From Micromonospora sp. NBC_01740 (GTDB taxonomy: Bacteria; Actinomycetota; Actinomycetes; Mycobacteriales; Micromonosporaceae), in the NCBI RefSeq assembly GCF_035920365.1, contig NZ_CP109150.1, forward strand, positions 6,324,001 to 6,388,000: a stretch of DNA of 64,000 bases, read 5' to 3'. This document shows positions 8,572 through 17,082 of the stretch, in pieces. The notes beneath the pieces are model-generated. The model had not been told where the DNA came from. It made no database searches and worked only from the letters and a program-made list of their open reading frames with translations. A program made the translations under genes and the position numbers. Position 1 is the stretch's first letter. The number at the start of each line of letters is the position of its first letter.

Positions 8572-10589
8572 TGCTGCCGTGTCGAGAATCTTTAGCGCTC
8601 TATGAGCTGCCATAGTGGTCGGGTGAACTTGAAGGAATGGGCTGCGTCCACCGGCGTCGCGTACATCACCGCTCGGCGGCAGTACGCGGCCGGGACGCTG
8701 CCTGTCCCCACGTACCGGCTAGGCCGCCTGATCATGGTCGGAGAGCCGGTGACAGGCGCGACGACAGATTCCGGGCAGGTCGTGGTGTACGCCCGGGTGT
8801 CCTCGGCCGACCAGAAGTCGGACCTGGACCGGCAAGTCGCCCGCGTCACCGTGTGGGCCACTGGCCAGAAGCTCGGCGTGGACCGCGTGGTAATCGAGGT
8901 TGGCTCCGCGCTCAACGGGCACCGTAAGAAGTTCCTCGCCTTACTGCGTGACCCGCAGGTGTCGACGATCGTGGTCGAGCACCGGGACCGGTTCGCCCGG
9001 TTCGGGGCCGAGTACGTGGAGGCCGCTTTGGCCGCGCAGGGCCGCCGCCTGCTGGTGGTCGACCCGAACGAGGTCGACGACGACCTCGTTCGGGACGTGA
9101 CCGAGATCCTGACGTCGCTGTGCGCCCGCCTGTACGGGCGACACGCCGCCGCGAACCGCGTCCGCCGGGCCGTCAAAGCGGCCACCGAGGACGACCCGGC
9201 GTGAAGGCCATCCAGGCGTACCGGTTCGCGCTTGACCTCACGCCCAGCCAAGAGCGCGATGCGCTCGCGCATGCCGGGGCCGCCCGGGTCGCGCACAACT
9301 GGGCACTGTCCCGAGTCAAGGCGGTCATGGACCAGCGGACAGCCGAACGTTCCTACGGGGTGCCGGACGAGCAGTTGACCCCATCGCTGTCATGGTCCCT
9401 CGCCGGGCTGCGCAAGGCATGGAACGCAGCCAAGCCCGACGTCGCGCCGTGGTGGGGCGAGGTGTCCAAGGAGGCGTTCAACACCGGTCTGGACGCCCTG
9501 GCCCGCGGCTTGAAGAACTGGTCCGACTCCCGCAAGGGCGCGCGGGCCGGACGCCCGGTCGGGTTTCCCCGGTTCAAGTCCCGCCGCCACACCACCCCGT
9601 CGGTGCGGTTCACCACCGGCGCGATCCGTGTCGAGCCCGACCGGATGCACGTGGTGCTGCCCCGGCTGGGTCGGTTGAAGCTTCACGAGTCCGCGCGGAA
9701 GCTGGCACGCCGTCTCGACAACGGCACCGCGCGGATCATGTCCGCCACCGTGCGTCGTGCCGGTGGCCGGTGGCACGTCGCGTTCTGCGTCGAGGTCGAG
9801 CGGGCCGACCGCGTTCCAGCCCGGCCCGGCAGTGTGGTCGGCGTGGACGTCGGGATCACACACCTCGCGGTGCTGTCCACCGGCGAACTCGTACCGAACC
9901 CGCGCCACCTGGCGGACGCGCAGCAGCGGATGCGCTCGCTGGGCCGATCCCTGTCGCGCAAGATCTGCCCAGACCGACGCACCGGCCGCCGCGCGTCAAA
10001 GCGGTGGCAACGAGCGGCGGCCCGGCTCGGCCGCGCGCACGCCCGGGTGGCGAACCTGCGCCGCGACGGCCTGCACAAGCTCACCACCCGACTCGCCACG
10101 ACGTGCGGCGCGATCGTGGTCGAAGACCTCAACGTGACCGGGATGCTGCGTAATCGGCGGCTCGCCCGGCACATCGCCGACGCCGGATTCGCAGAGATCC
10201 GCCGGCAGCTGACGTACAAGACCTCGTGGAACGGTGGCCGGCTCGTTGTGGCCGACCGCTGGTACCCATCCTCGAAAACCTGCTCGGGCTGCGGCGCGGT
10301 GAAAACCAAGCTGGCCCTGTCCGAGCGTGAATACACCTGCGAGGCGTGCGGCCTAATCATCGATCGGGACCGCAACGCCGCCCGTAACCTGGCCGCCCTG
10401 GCGGCTGAGTTCGACACCGCCGGGAGTGGCCCGGTGGCAGCGCGTGGAGCCGACCAGAAGACCCGCACACGCGGGCCGGTGGCCGTGAAGCGTGAACCCG
10501 GCACGACGCCAGTCGGTCAGACCGGGACCGTCCTACCGCAAGGCAGGACTACCGATCTTGTGCTCACGAAAAACGCACTGAAAGGTAAC
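8572..10589 (+). mobile_element. IS607-family element (tnpA-tnpB) inserted in an LLM oxidoreductase gene
   Basis: An element of about 2,018 bp carrying an overlapping serine recombinase and TnpB pair. Both junctions share AAC (8569-8571 and 10587-10589), so the exact edge can slide by three bases. There is no longer target duplication, as expected for serine-recombinase insertion at a short core. Removing one AAC plus the element rebuilds the reading frame of the LLM oxidoreductase on the opposite strand, which fixes the boundaries. The host copy of that gene is therefore broken. Confidence 0.85.
8623..9204 (+). CDS. tnpA: IS607-family serine recombinase TnpA
   Basis: A recombinase of about 193 residues from the GTG at 8623 (MNLKEWAASTGV), preferred over the ATG at 8602 because IS607 TnpA proteins begin with this helix-turn-helix. 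A MerR-like DNA-binding domain occupies roughly residues 1-40. A small serine-recombinase catalytic domain follows, with YARVSSADQKSDLDRQ; Ser60 is the expected nucleophile. DRFARFG and the C-terminal helix are present, so it looks functional. It catalyses excision and integration of the element. The stop codon overlaps the tnpB GTG by four bases (GTGA), so the two are coupled. Confidence 0.92.
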   Translation: MNLKEWAASTGVAYITARRQYAAGTLPVPTYRLGRLIMVGEPVTGATTDSGQVVVYARVSSADQKSDLDRQVARVTVWATGQKLGVDRVVIEVGSALNGHRKKFLALLRDPQVSTIVVEHRDRFARFGAEYVEAALAAQGRRLLVVDPNEVDDDLVRDVTEILTSLCARLYGRHAAANRVRRAVKAATEDDPA

Positions 10590-10595
10590 GGATAG
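9201..10595 (+). CDS. tnpB: TnpB RNA-guided nuclease of the IS607 element
   Basis: A 464-residue TnpB from the GTG at 9201. An N-terminal helix-turn-helix (VAHNWAL) is followed by the RuvC-like nuclease. The acidic residues are recognisable: Asp in GVDVGITH (about residue 216), Glu in VVEDLNVTG (about 307) and Asp in DRDRNAARN (about 390). Between the last two lies a zinc finger, CSGCG and CEACG. All expected catalytic residues are present. The family cuts DNA guided by an RNA made from the 3' end of the gene and the element's right end, favouring retention of the element. The TAG stop (10593-10595) lies in host DNA just beyond the junction, so the last residues depend on the insertion site. 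Confidence 0.92.
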   Translation: MKAIQAYRFALDLTPSQERDALAHAGAARVAHNWALSRVKAVMDQRTAERSYGVPDEQLTPSLSWSLAGLRKAWNAAKPDVAPWWGEVSKEAFNTGLDALARGLKNWSDSRKGARAGRPVGFPRFKSRRHTTPSVRFTTGAIRVEPDRMHVVLPRLGRLKLHESARKLARRLDNGTARIMSATVRRAGGRWHVAFCVEVERADRVPARPGSVVGVDVGITHLAVLSTGELVPNPRHLADAQQRMRSLGRSLSRKICPDRRTGRRASKRWQRAAARLGRAHARVANLRRDGLHKLTTRLATTCGAIVVEDLNVTGMLRNRRLARHIADAGFAEIRRQLTYKTSWNGGRLVVADRWYPSSKTCSGCGAVKTKLALSEREYTCEACGLIIDRDRNAARNLAALAAEFDTAGSGPVAARGADQKTRTRGPVAVKREPGTTPVGQTGTVLPQGRTTDLVLTKNALKGNG

Positions 10596-11214
10596 AAGTC
10601 GGTGGCGAAGCGGGCGGCGCGGCGCACGGCCGCGACGCTGTGCCCGCCGACCATGACGGGGACCCCGCCCGGTCGGGTGGGCCGTGGCGCGCTGTGCACC
10701 GCGTCGAAGCGCACGGCAGAGCCGTGATGGCTGGCCGGTGCGCCGGTCCAGAGCGCGCGCAGCACGTCGAGGTACTCGTCGGCGAGCCGGCCCCGACCGG
10801 TGAAGGGCACCCCGACCGCGTCGTACTCCTCGCGGAGCCAGCCCACCCCGACCCCGGCTATCAACCGGCCGCCGCTGAGCACGTCCAGCGTGGCCAGCCT
10901 CTTGGCCAGGCCGACGGGGTGGTGCAGGGGAAGGATCAGCATGGCCTGCCGAGCACCAGCCGGCTGCTGTGCGCCGCCGCGAAGGTCAACCACTCCAGCG
11001 GGTCGGGGATGTCGTCGGCGGGCCCCAGCCCCATCCGGCCGCTCGGGTCGTAGGGATAGTCGGACCGGTAGGCCTCCGGCACCACCAGGTGCTCCACCGC
11101 CCAGACCGACTCGCAGCCCAGTTCCTCGATCCGCCGCACGAAGGCCGCGGTGACGCCGGGATCGGCTGCGCCGCGCCCACCCAGCACCGGCATCACGCCG
11201 AGCTTGAACCCCAT
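10587..11214 (-). pseudogene. N-terminal fragment of LLM-class F420-dependent oxidoreductase, frameshifted
   Basis: From the ATG at 11214 it reads MGFKLGVMPVLGGRG, then IEELGCESVWAVEHLVVP, a typical LLM start. The frame breaks near 10940-10946: one frame ends LVLGRPC-stop, while the next frame carries on QAMLILPLHHPVGLAKR. Restoring one base would give LVLGTAMLILPL, the usual family sequence. The second frame continues GGRLIAGVGVGWLREEY and runs to the insertion site at TDFYP. So the gene carries two lesions, a one-base deletion and the IS607 insertion; a sequencing error could explain the first. The product would have been an F420-dependent oxidoreductase of the neighbouring catabolic pathway. 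Confidence 0.8.
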
Positions 11215-11225
11215 GCCGACAGCCC

Positions 11226-11239
11226 ACCAATCCCTTGCT
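11226..11239. promoter_or_regulatory. Degenerate KstR2-like operator, site 5
   Basis: On the minus strand AGCAAGGGATTGGT fits AnCAAGnnCTTGnT with one mismatch. It begins 12 bases before the LLM start codon, the same spacing as site 3, which supports a genuine though decayed operator. Confidence 0.5.
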
Positions 11240-11300
11240 CGGCAGTGACCGGGCCCTGGCCAGCGACCGGGCCCGGTTCGTCACCGGCAAACTGCTCGCG

Positions 11301-11334
11301 CCCACGGGCGGCCACCCGGCTGGCCGCCCGTGGG
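11301..11334 (-). terminator. Strong hairpin terminator after the ABC importer operon
   Basis: A perfect 14-bp stem: 11301-11314 pairs with 11321-11334, with a six-base loop. It lies just downstream of the last transporter gene. A second 11-bp stem (11342-11352 with 11359-11369) overlaps that gene's stop codon. There is no T-run, which is usual in such GC-rich genomes. Confidence 0.7.
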
Positions 11335-11354
11335 CGGCACCCGCCCGGCGAGAG

Positions 11355-12086
11355 TCAGCTCGCCGGGCGCAGCTCGCGGGGGCGCTGCACACCCATCGCG
11401 GCGCGGTACGCGTCGTCCAGCGCGCGACCACCGCCCTCCTCACAGGCCACCACCTCGCCCCGGACGAGTACGTAGCCACGGTCGACGATCCGGCGCAGCA
11501 CCCCCAGGGCCGGCTCGGCGAGCAACACCGCCACGCCCTCGGCGGCCAGCGCGGTCACCGTCCGGCCGAGCTCCTGCACGATCAGCGGAGCCAGCCCGGT
11601 CGTCATCTCGTCCAGCAGCAGCACCCGGGGCGAGCCCATCAGCGCCCGCGCCACCACCAACATCTGCTGCTCGCCGCCGGAGAGCACCCCGACCAGGCTG
11701 CGGCGGCGGGTCTGCAGGATCGGGAAGCGGTCCAGCGCGCCCTGCACGACGCTGCGCGGCAGGTGCAGCAGTTCCGCCATCACCTGGAGATTGTCGACGA
11801 CGTCGAGGTGCGGAAAGAGCTGCCGCCCCTGTGGGACGATCGCGATCCCCGCCCGGGCCCGGGCCGCCGGCCGCAGCCGGCTGACGTCGGTGCCGTCCAG
11901 CAGGACCTGACCGGTGGCGGGCACCGAGCCGTAGGCGGCGAGCAGCAGGCTGCTCTTGCCCGCGCCGTTCGGCCCGACCAGCGCGGTGATGGTGCCGCCC
12001 GGCACCGTCACCGTCGCGGCGGAGAGGGCGCTGGCGTGCCCGTACCGGACGCTCAGCCCCTCCACCCGCAACTCATGAGCGGACAT
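11355..12086 (-). CDS. Branched-chain-type ABC transporter ATP-binding protein (LivF-like)
   Basis: A 243-residue ATPase, start at the ATG 12086 (MSAHELRVEGLSVRYG); longer open frame upstream is noncoding. Walker A is GPNGAGKSS, the signature is LSGGEQQM and Walker B is VLLLDEMTTGLAP. The signature and compact size match LivF-type subunits of HAAT importers. It overlaps the preceding ATPase gene by 14 bases and is the last gene of the binding protein-permease-permease-ATPase-ATPase operon. With its partner it powers uptake of the substrate captured by the lipoprotein at 14897. The pathway context points to an organic acid rather than an amino acid, which is inference. Confidence 0.9.
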   Translation of the reverse strand: MSAHELRVEGLSVRYGHASALSAATVTVPGGTITALVGPNGAGKSSLLLAAYGSVPATGQVLLDGTDVSRLRPAARARAGIAIVPQGRQLFPHLDVVDNLQVMAELLHLPRSVVQGALDRFPILQTRRRSLVGVLSGGEQQMLVVARALMGSPRVLLLDEMTTGLAPLIVQELGRTVTALAAEGVAVLLAEPALGVLRRIVDRGYVLVRGEVVACEEGGGRALDDAYRAAMGVQRPRELRPAS

Positions 12087-12951
12087 CCTCCACCCTCCCC
12101 TGTCGTCGCACCTGGTTGCCGGCGACGGCCGCGTCGCCGTCCGCGCCGGTGCCATCTCCGTCCTCCGCACCGTCGTCGTCGGCGTCGTGCGCGCCGAAGT
12201 AGACCCGCTGCATCTCCGGGCTGGCCAGGCACTCCGCTGGAGCACCGTCGAAGGCGACCCGGCCCCGGTCGAGCAGCAGCACCCGGTCGACCAGCCGGGC
12301 GACCAGGTCCACGTTGTGGTCGACCAGGATCACCGCGTGCCCCCGCCGCTGGACGGTCCGGATGACCTCGGCGATGCCGGCGACACCCTGGGCGTCCGAC
12401 CCGGCGAAGGGCTCGTCGAGCAGCAGGACCACCGGATCCTGGCCCAGGGCCCGGCCGACCTCGACCAGGCGTTGCTCGCCCAACGTGAGGTCACCCGCCA
12501 TCCGGTCGAGCCCCTCGATGCCCAGTTCCCCCGCCAGTTGCCTGACGGCCTCCCGGTCGGCGGGGCGCTCCGGGCGCATTGCGCCGGCGAACGCGCCGAC
12601 CAGCATCTGCCAGGGCGTGCCGTGCCGTCGCGCGTGCCGGCCGAGCAGCAGGTTGTCCCGCACGCTCAGGTGCAGCGCCAGCTGCGGGTACTGGAAGGTC
12701 CGCCCGAGGCCGACCCGAGCCCGCCGGGACGCCGGACCGGTGAGCTTGCGACCGCGCAGCAGCAGCTCGCCGGCGGTGGCCGCCTGCGCGCCGGAGATCA
12801 GGTCCACCAGGGTCGTCTTGCCGGCTCCGTTCGGCCCGACCAGGCCGAGGATCTCGCCCGGACGCAGCTCGAAGGACACCTCCGCCAGCGCGGTCACCCC
12901 GCCGTACCGCTTGGTCAGGCCGCGGCCGACCAGCAGCTCCGTCTCATCCAC
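12073..12951 (-). CDS. Branched-chain-type ABC transporter ATP-binding protein (LivG-like)
   Basis: A 292-residue ATPase with Walker A GPNGAGKTT, a LivG-type LGRTFQYPQL segment after it, signature LTLGEQRLVEV (a modified LSGGQ, common in this subfamily), Walker B VVLLLDEPFAGSD and switch VDHNVD. The last 35 residues are an acidic, Asp-Gly-rich tail (DDDGAEDGDG) not needed for the fold. It overlaps the permease start upstream by eight bases and the second ATPase by 14, so the genes are translationally coupled. It forms the nucleotide-binding heterodimer of the importer. Confidence 0.9.
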   Translation of the reverse strand: MDETELLVGRGLTKRYGGVTALAEVSFELRPGEILGLVGPNGAGKTTLVDLISGAQAATAGELLLRGRKLTGPASRRARVGLGRTFQYPQLALHLSVRDNLLLGRHARRHGTPWQMLVGAFAGAMRPERPADREAVRQLAGELGIEGLDRMAGDLTLGEQRLVEVGRALGQDPVVLLLDEPFAGSDAQGVAGIAEVIRTVQRRGHAVILVDHNVDLVARLVDRVLLLDRGRVAFDGAPAECLASPEMQRVYFGAHDADDDGAEDGDGTGADGDAAVAGNQVRRQGRVEDVRS

Positions 12952-13963
12952 CGGTACGCCCCCTCCGTGGCAACGCGATCGCGCGCCGTCTCAGCTCGTC
13001 GGCGTAGCCGATCACGCCCTTCGGCGCGACCAGCATGATGACCAGCACGCCCAGCGCGAGCAGCAACGTGCCGCTGGCCTGCACGGCCGGGAAGTTCAAG
13101 GTCAGCTGGACGGCGAGCACGGCGCCGGCGACCGCGCCCCAGGGGGTGCCGGAGCCGCCGATCAGCGGCATGAAGATCGCCAGGAAGACGATGTTCAGCG
13201 TGAAGGTGTCGGGCGTGACGCTGCCGGCCGAGTAGGTGAACAGGCCGCCGCCGACCGCGGCGATCGCCGCGCCGAGCGCCAGCGCGACCAGGTTCATCAT
13301 CGGTACGCGGACACCGGCCGCCTCCACCGCCCGGGGAGCGTCCCGCATCGTCCGCACGATCACGCCCCACGGCGACAGGCGCAACCGGTCCAGCAGGAAG
13401 GCGACGACGCAGACCACCACCACCGAGCCGACCACCACCTGGTAGTGGCTCGGCGTCCAGCCGAACAGGTGCAACGGACGCAGGTTGCCCAGGCCGGCGG
13501 AGCCGCCGGTGATCCCCTCGCCGTCGATGAGGAACGCGGTGAACGCCATCCCGAAGAGCAGGGTCACCGCCGCGAGGAAGAACCCGGAGAGCCGCCGGGT
13601 GGCGAGCCCCAGCAGGACCGCGATGAGCGCCGCCACGATCGGGCCCGCGATCCAGGCCAGCAGGAGTGGCAGGTCGGTACGGGTCGAGATCAGGCCGACG
13701 GCGTACCCACCGATGCCGGCGTACGCGCTGTAGGCCATCGACAGCGAGCCCGCCATCAGGTACGGCACGTACATGCCGAGGGCGATCAGCGCGTACGTGA
13801 CACTGGCGGTGACGAGCGTCTGCCGGTAGCCGTCGGAGCCCACCCAGGCCAGGATCAGCACCGCCGCGGCGACGCCGAGGGCGAGCCCGCCGATGCCGGG
13901 CACCTGACGGATGTCGCGGCGCCTCGGCGGGCCCTCGATGCGAGGCGCCGCCGTGCCGGTCAT
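12944..13963 (-). CDS. Branched-chain-type ABC transporter permease (LivM-like)
   Basis: A 339-residue integral membrane protein with many hydrophobic segments. It has the LivM hallmarks: GMYVPYLMAGSLSMAYSAYAGIGGYAVGLI in the first third and GVIVRTMRDAPRAVEAAGV before the last helices, the cytoplasmic loop that contacts the ATPases. Its ATG overlaps the stop of the upstream permease (ATGA, 13960-13963). With that permease it forms the membrane channel of the importer. Confidence 0.9.
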   Translation of the reverse strand: MTGTAAPRIEGPPRRRDIRQVPGIGGLALGVAAAVLILAWVGSDGYRQTLVTASVTYALIALGMYVPYLMAGSLSMAYSAYAGIGGYAVGLISTRTDLPLLLAWIAGPIVAALIAVLLGLATRRLSGFFLAAVTLLFGMAFTAFLIDGEGITGGSAGLGNLRPLHLFGWTPSHYQVVVGSVVVVCVVAFLLDRLRLSPWGVIVRTMRDAPRAVEAAGVRVPMMNLVALALGAAIAAVGGGLFTYSAGSVTPDTFTLNIVFLAIFMPLIGGSGTPWGAVAGAVLAVQLTLNFPAVQASGTLLLALGVLVIMLVAPKGVIGYADELRRRAIALPRRGRTGG

Positions 13964-14835
13964 GCGCGCACCATCCGGACGAAGAGTCCCTGGGGACGGA
14001 AGGCGAAGAAGAGCAGGGCGATCAGGAGCATCCCGTACACGTGTGACTGGCCCCCGAAGTAATAGGGCAGGAAGACCTCGGCCAGGCCGAGCAGCATCCC
14101 GCCGAAGAGAGGCGCCCAGACCGAACCCGTGCCGCCGATCACGACGGCGAGGAAGCCGGACAGCGACCAGTGCAGTCCCGAGAGCGAGTGCACGCCGGCC
14201 TTGGGGGCGAAGAGCAGCCCGGCCAGCGCGGCGAGGAAGCCCGCCAGCAGGAAGGCGATCAGCCGGATCCGGTTGACCGGCAGGCCGAGCAGGGACGCCG
14301 CCTGTTTGCTGTCCCCGACCGCCCGCAACATCCGGCCGGTCCGGGTTGATCTGATCCAGACCGCGACCAGGCCGAAGGCGAACAGCGTCACGCCGATCAG
14401 CAGGAACGAGCTGGGCTGGACCACGATCTCGCCGACCGTGACCGGTTCGAAGGTGGCCAGGTTCTGCCCCGGCAACGTCGGGTGGCCGAAGAGGTACCCG
14501 GCGAACTGCTGGATGGCGAAGAGCACGGCGGCCACCGCGACCAGGGCGGGGAGCTCACCGCCGCCGCTGCGCCGCTGCACCGGCCGGACGACGCCCAGCT
14601 CGGTGACGGCCGCGAGCAGCAGGGTGACCGCCACCGCTATGCCGGCGGCCGACCAGACGCCGAGGTCGTACTCGATGACCAGCCAACTCGTGCAGAGGCC
14701 GCCCATCATCGCGTACGGGCCGATGGCGAAGTTGAAGAAACCGGCACCGACCTGGACAAGGTAGTAGGCCAGGGCCAGCATGCCGAAGAAACAGCCCATC
14801 TCCACCGCGGAGAGCCAGAGCTGGGGATCTGTCAT
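13960..14835 (-). CDS. Branched-chain-type ABC transporter permease (LivH-like)
   Basis: A 291-residue membrane protein, start at the ATG 14835 with AGGGAG six bases upstream; a longer open frame to 14955 has no family features. The LivH signs are an early FNFAIGPYAMMGG segment and GRMLRAVGDSKQAASLLGLP with the EAA-like loop, then a FLAVVIGGTGSVWAP segment near the end. It pairs with the LivM-like permease. A 61-bp gap separates it from the binding-protein gene and contains a small hairpin (14866-14871 with 14877-14882), which may lower expression of the permeases relative to the binding protein. Confidence 0.9.
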   Translation of the reverse strand: MTDPQLWLSAVEMGCFFGMLALAYYLVQVGAGFFNFAIGPYAMMGGLCTSWLVIEYDLGVWSAAGIAVAVTLLLAAVTELGVVRPVQRRSGGGELPALVAVAAVLFAIQQFAGYLFGHPTLPGQNLATFEPVTVGEIVVQPSSFLLIGVTLFAFGLVAVWIRSTRTGRMLRAVGDSKQAASLLGLPVNRIRLIAFLLAGFLAALAGLLFAPKAGVHSLSGLHWSLSGFLAVVIGGTGSVWAPLFGGMLLGLAEVFLPYYFGGQSHVYGMLLIALLFFAFRPQGLFVRMVRA

Positions 14836-14896
14836 CGTCACTCCCTCGGGAACGGCGGGAGGAGACCGGCCTCGACGGCCGGCCCCCTCCACCGGA

Positions 14897-16120
14897 TCAA
14901 CCGGAACAGGGCGGCTGGAAGGTGGACCAGGGGCCCTTCGGCTTGTTGTCGGCACCGAACTCGATCAGGGAGAGCCCGCACAGGCCATCCGCGCCGAGAT
15001 GCTTCGTCGCCGAGAACGACAGGGTGAAGTTCGGCTGTCCGAAGCTGGCCGAGTAGCCGGTGAGGCTCTGGATCGCGGTGTTCAGCTTCGCCGGGTCGTC
15101 CGGGCTGCCGGCCTTCTCGATGGCCAGCTTCAGCAGCTGCACCGAGTCCCAGGCCTGCGCGTCGTACGCGGTGACCTCATAGTCCTTGCCGTGCTTCTTC
15201 TTGAGCAGCTCGGTGAGCGCCTTGGTGCGGGGGTTCTCCTGGTTGATCGAGCCCATGAAGATCAGGCCCTCCAGCGCACCGGCGTTGGCCAATTTCCAGG
15301 AGGAGGGCTGGTTGCCGATCGACGCCAGCGAGAACCGCGGCTTGCCGGAGAACTGCCGGGCCAGGGTGTTCTGGGCGAGCACCTCGAAGGCACCGCCGAC
15401 GCTCGTCACCAGCACGGCGTCCGGGTTGGCGTTCTTCAGCCGGGCCACCTGGGCGGAGAGGTCGGAGGCGTTGGCGGCGCCCTTCTCGGTGGCCACCACC
15501 GTGACGCAGCCGAGCCCGCCCAGCAGCGACTTGTTGAGCGCGGCGATGGTGGTGGTGTCGTCGGTCAACACGCCCAGCTTGCTGATGTTCGCCGCCTTGA
15601 ACGCGCCGCAGTAGACGTCGGCCCAGTCGGCGGTGGTGTTGGCGAGCATGTAGATCAGCTCGTTGTTGGGCGGCTCGACCAGCGTGGCGGTGACGCCGGT
15701 CGGTGCGATCGCCGGCAACCCGAGCTGGGTCAGCGTCGACTTGGCCTGCATGATCGCCGCGCTGCCGCTCTGCAGCAGCAGTGCCTTGGCACCCTGTCCG
15801 GCGAGCTTCTGCAGCACCGCGGGAACCTTGGTCGGATCGCTCTCGTCGTTCTCGACGACCAGGCGTAGCGGACGGCCGAGGACCCCGCCCTTGTCGTTGA
15901 CGTCCTGCACGGCCAGCCGGATCGTCTCGCCGGCGATCGTGCTGTAGGACGCGCCCGGACCGGTGCTGTCCTCGTCCATCCCGATGATGATGGGGGACCC
16001 GGAGGCGGTCCCATCGGTGGGCTTGTCGTTGCCGCCGCCTCCACCACAGCCGGTGACGGCCAGCAACAGGGCAACCAGGCCCGTCGCCAGACCGGTGGTG
16101 CCACTTCTTGATACGGCCAC
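14897..16120 (-). CDS. Substrate-binding lipoprotein of HAAT/Leu-Ile-Val type
   Basis: A 407-residue periplasmic-binding-protein-type lipoprotein, from the GTG at 16120 with AGGGATAG upstream. A short basic N-terminus and hydrophobic stretch end in the lipobox AVTGC, with Cys25 as the lipidated residue, followed by a Gly-rich linker. The mature protein starts PIIIGMDEDSTGPG, typical of the type I fold of amino acid and aliphatic or aromatic acid binders. It is the first gene of the importer operon, downstream of operator site 4. It captures the pathway substrate outside the membrane. Related proteins bind amino acids, aromatic acids or short amides; which applies here is open. Confidence 0.9.
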   Translation of the reverse strand: MAVSRSGTTGLATGLVALLLAVTGCGGGGGNDKPTDGTASGSPIIIGMDEDSTGPGASYSTIAGETIRLAVQDVNDKGGVLGRPLRLVVENDESDPTKVPAVLQKLAGQGAKALLLQSGSAAIMQAKSTLTQLGLPAIAPTGVTATLVEPPNNELIYMLANTTADWADVYCGAFKAANISKLGVLTDDTTTIAALNKSLLGGLGCVTVVATEKGAANASDLSAQVARLKNANPDAVLVTSVGGAFEVLAQNTLARQFSGKPRFSLASIGNQPSSWKLANAGALEGLIFMGSINQENPRTKALTELLKKKHGKDYEVTAYDAQAWDSVQLLKLAIEKAGSPDDPAKLNTAIQSLTGYSASFGQPNFTLSFSATKHLGADGLCGLSLIEFGADNKPKGPWSTFQPPCSG

Positions 16121-16266
16121 TTCTATCCCTGCCTTGCCGGTCGTCAGTGATAGGTAGTTGTGCGTCTCGCGTCGAAGTCGGTCGGCCGGCCCGGACGGCC
16201 GACCGGTGGCTGCCGCGCGCCCACGAGGCTCCGGCCGGGAATGAGGGCCACCCCTCCCCAGAACCT

Positions 16267-16280
16267 AGCAAGCGCTTGGT
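16267..16280. promoter_or_regulatory. KstR2-like TetR operator, site 4
   Basis: AGCAAGCGCTTGGT, identical to site 3, lies 147 bases before the transporter operon start. It places uptake under the same repressor as the catabolic genes. Confidence 0.7.
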
Positions 16281-16845
16281 TGTTTCCAATGATGGTGTCA
16301 GCCGCGGGCTGTGTCAAGCACCACAATGTGAGCTGCATGTTACGAATGAATCAAGAAGCACTTTCATCTTCGAAGTCGTCCGACTGCTGGGACACGCCGA
16401 CGGCTTCGCAGCTCAGCCCCGGTCGCCGAGCGAGATCACCAGGCACCTGCGCGCCGCGGGCCACTCCAGCGCCCACAAGATCGATTACACTCCGTCACCA
16501 ACGACGGATCGAGCCGACCTCGCGGTCGGCGGGCGGAGCCCGGCGACGGGTCGCCGGGGCGGGATCTGCCCGAACGGCACGGGCCGTGGAAACCGCCGAC
16601 CGGCCGGTGGCGTGGACGTCCTCGGCCAGTGCCGGGACAACATGGAAGTGATCCAGCGGCGTCACACACAGCGGGTGCGCCGAGGACCAGGCCGACGCGG
16701 TCTTCGGCGATCCGGAGCCGGTCGGGGGCACCGCGCAGATCACGGCCGGCCCAGCCGATCGATCCCGCCGCCTGGCATCGCCGGCGCCGGGCGTACGCGA
16801 TCGGCAGAGGGCTGCCGGAGCGTCCGGCGACACCGGTCGAGGGTC
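16281..16845. other. No recognisable gene
   Basis: About 560 bp between the transporter promoter and a transposase remnant. Open frames exist on both strands but show no family motifs or ribosome-binding sites. It may be decayed mobile DNA. Confidence 0.4.
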
Positions 16846-17004
16846 CACGCGGGGATCCGCGCTCGCGGCGAACGGGCCATCGCCACGCTCAAGACCTGGA
16901 GAATCCTGACCAAGTTGCGCTGCTGCCCCCACCAAGCCACCGCGATCGTGCAGGCCATCCTGGTCGTGCATCACGTCGAAGCGGGCCGCTACGCAGGATG
17001 GAAG
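16846..17004 (+). pseudogene. IS5-family transposase remnant (C-terminal end)
   Basis: The translation RARGERAIATLKTWRILTK, then LRCCPHQATAIVQAIL, VVHHVEAGRYAGW matches nearly residue for residue the end of the transposase fragment on the other strand at 18075-18470. Only about 50 residues survive and nothing upstream resembles the rest of the enzyme. Confidence 0.65.
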
Positions 17005-17020
17005 ATAGCTCATGGTCCGG

Positions 17021-17065
17021 CCATGGTTGCCCACGTGGCCGCTTCGGTTACGTGGGCAACCATGG
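17021..17065 (-). terminator. Perfect 16-bp hairpin after the secreted-protein gene
   Basis: 17021-17036 pairs perfectly with 17050-17065 around a 13-base loop. It lies 18 bases past the stop codon of the minus-strand gene at 17083-17976, so a terminator is the simplest reading. No T-run follows. Confidence 0.65.
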
Positions 17066-17082
17066 CGGGTTGGATCCGGGGA

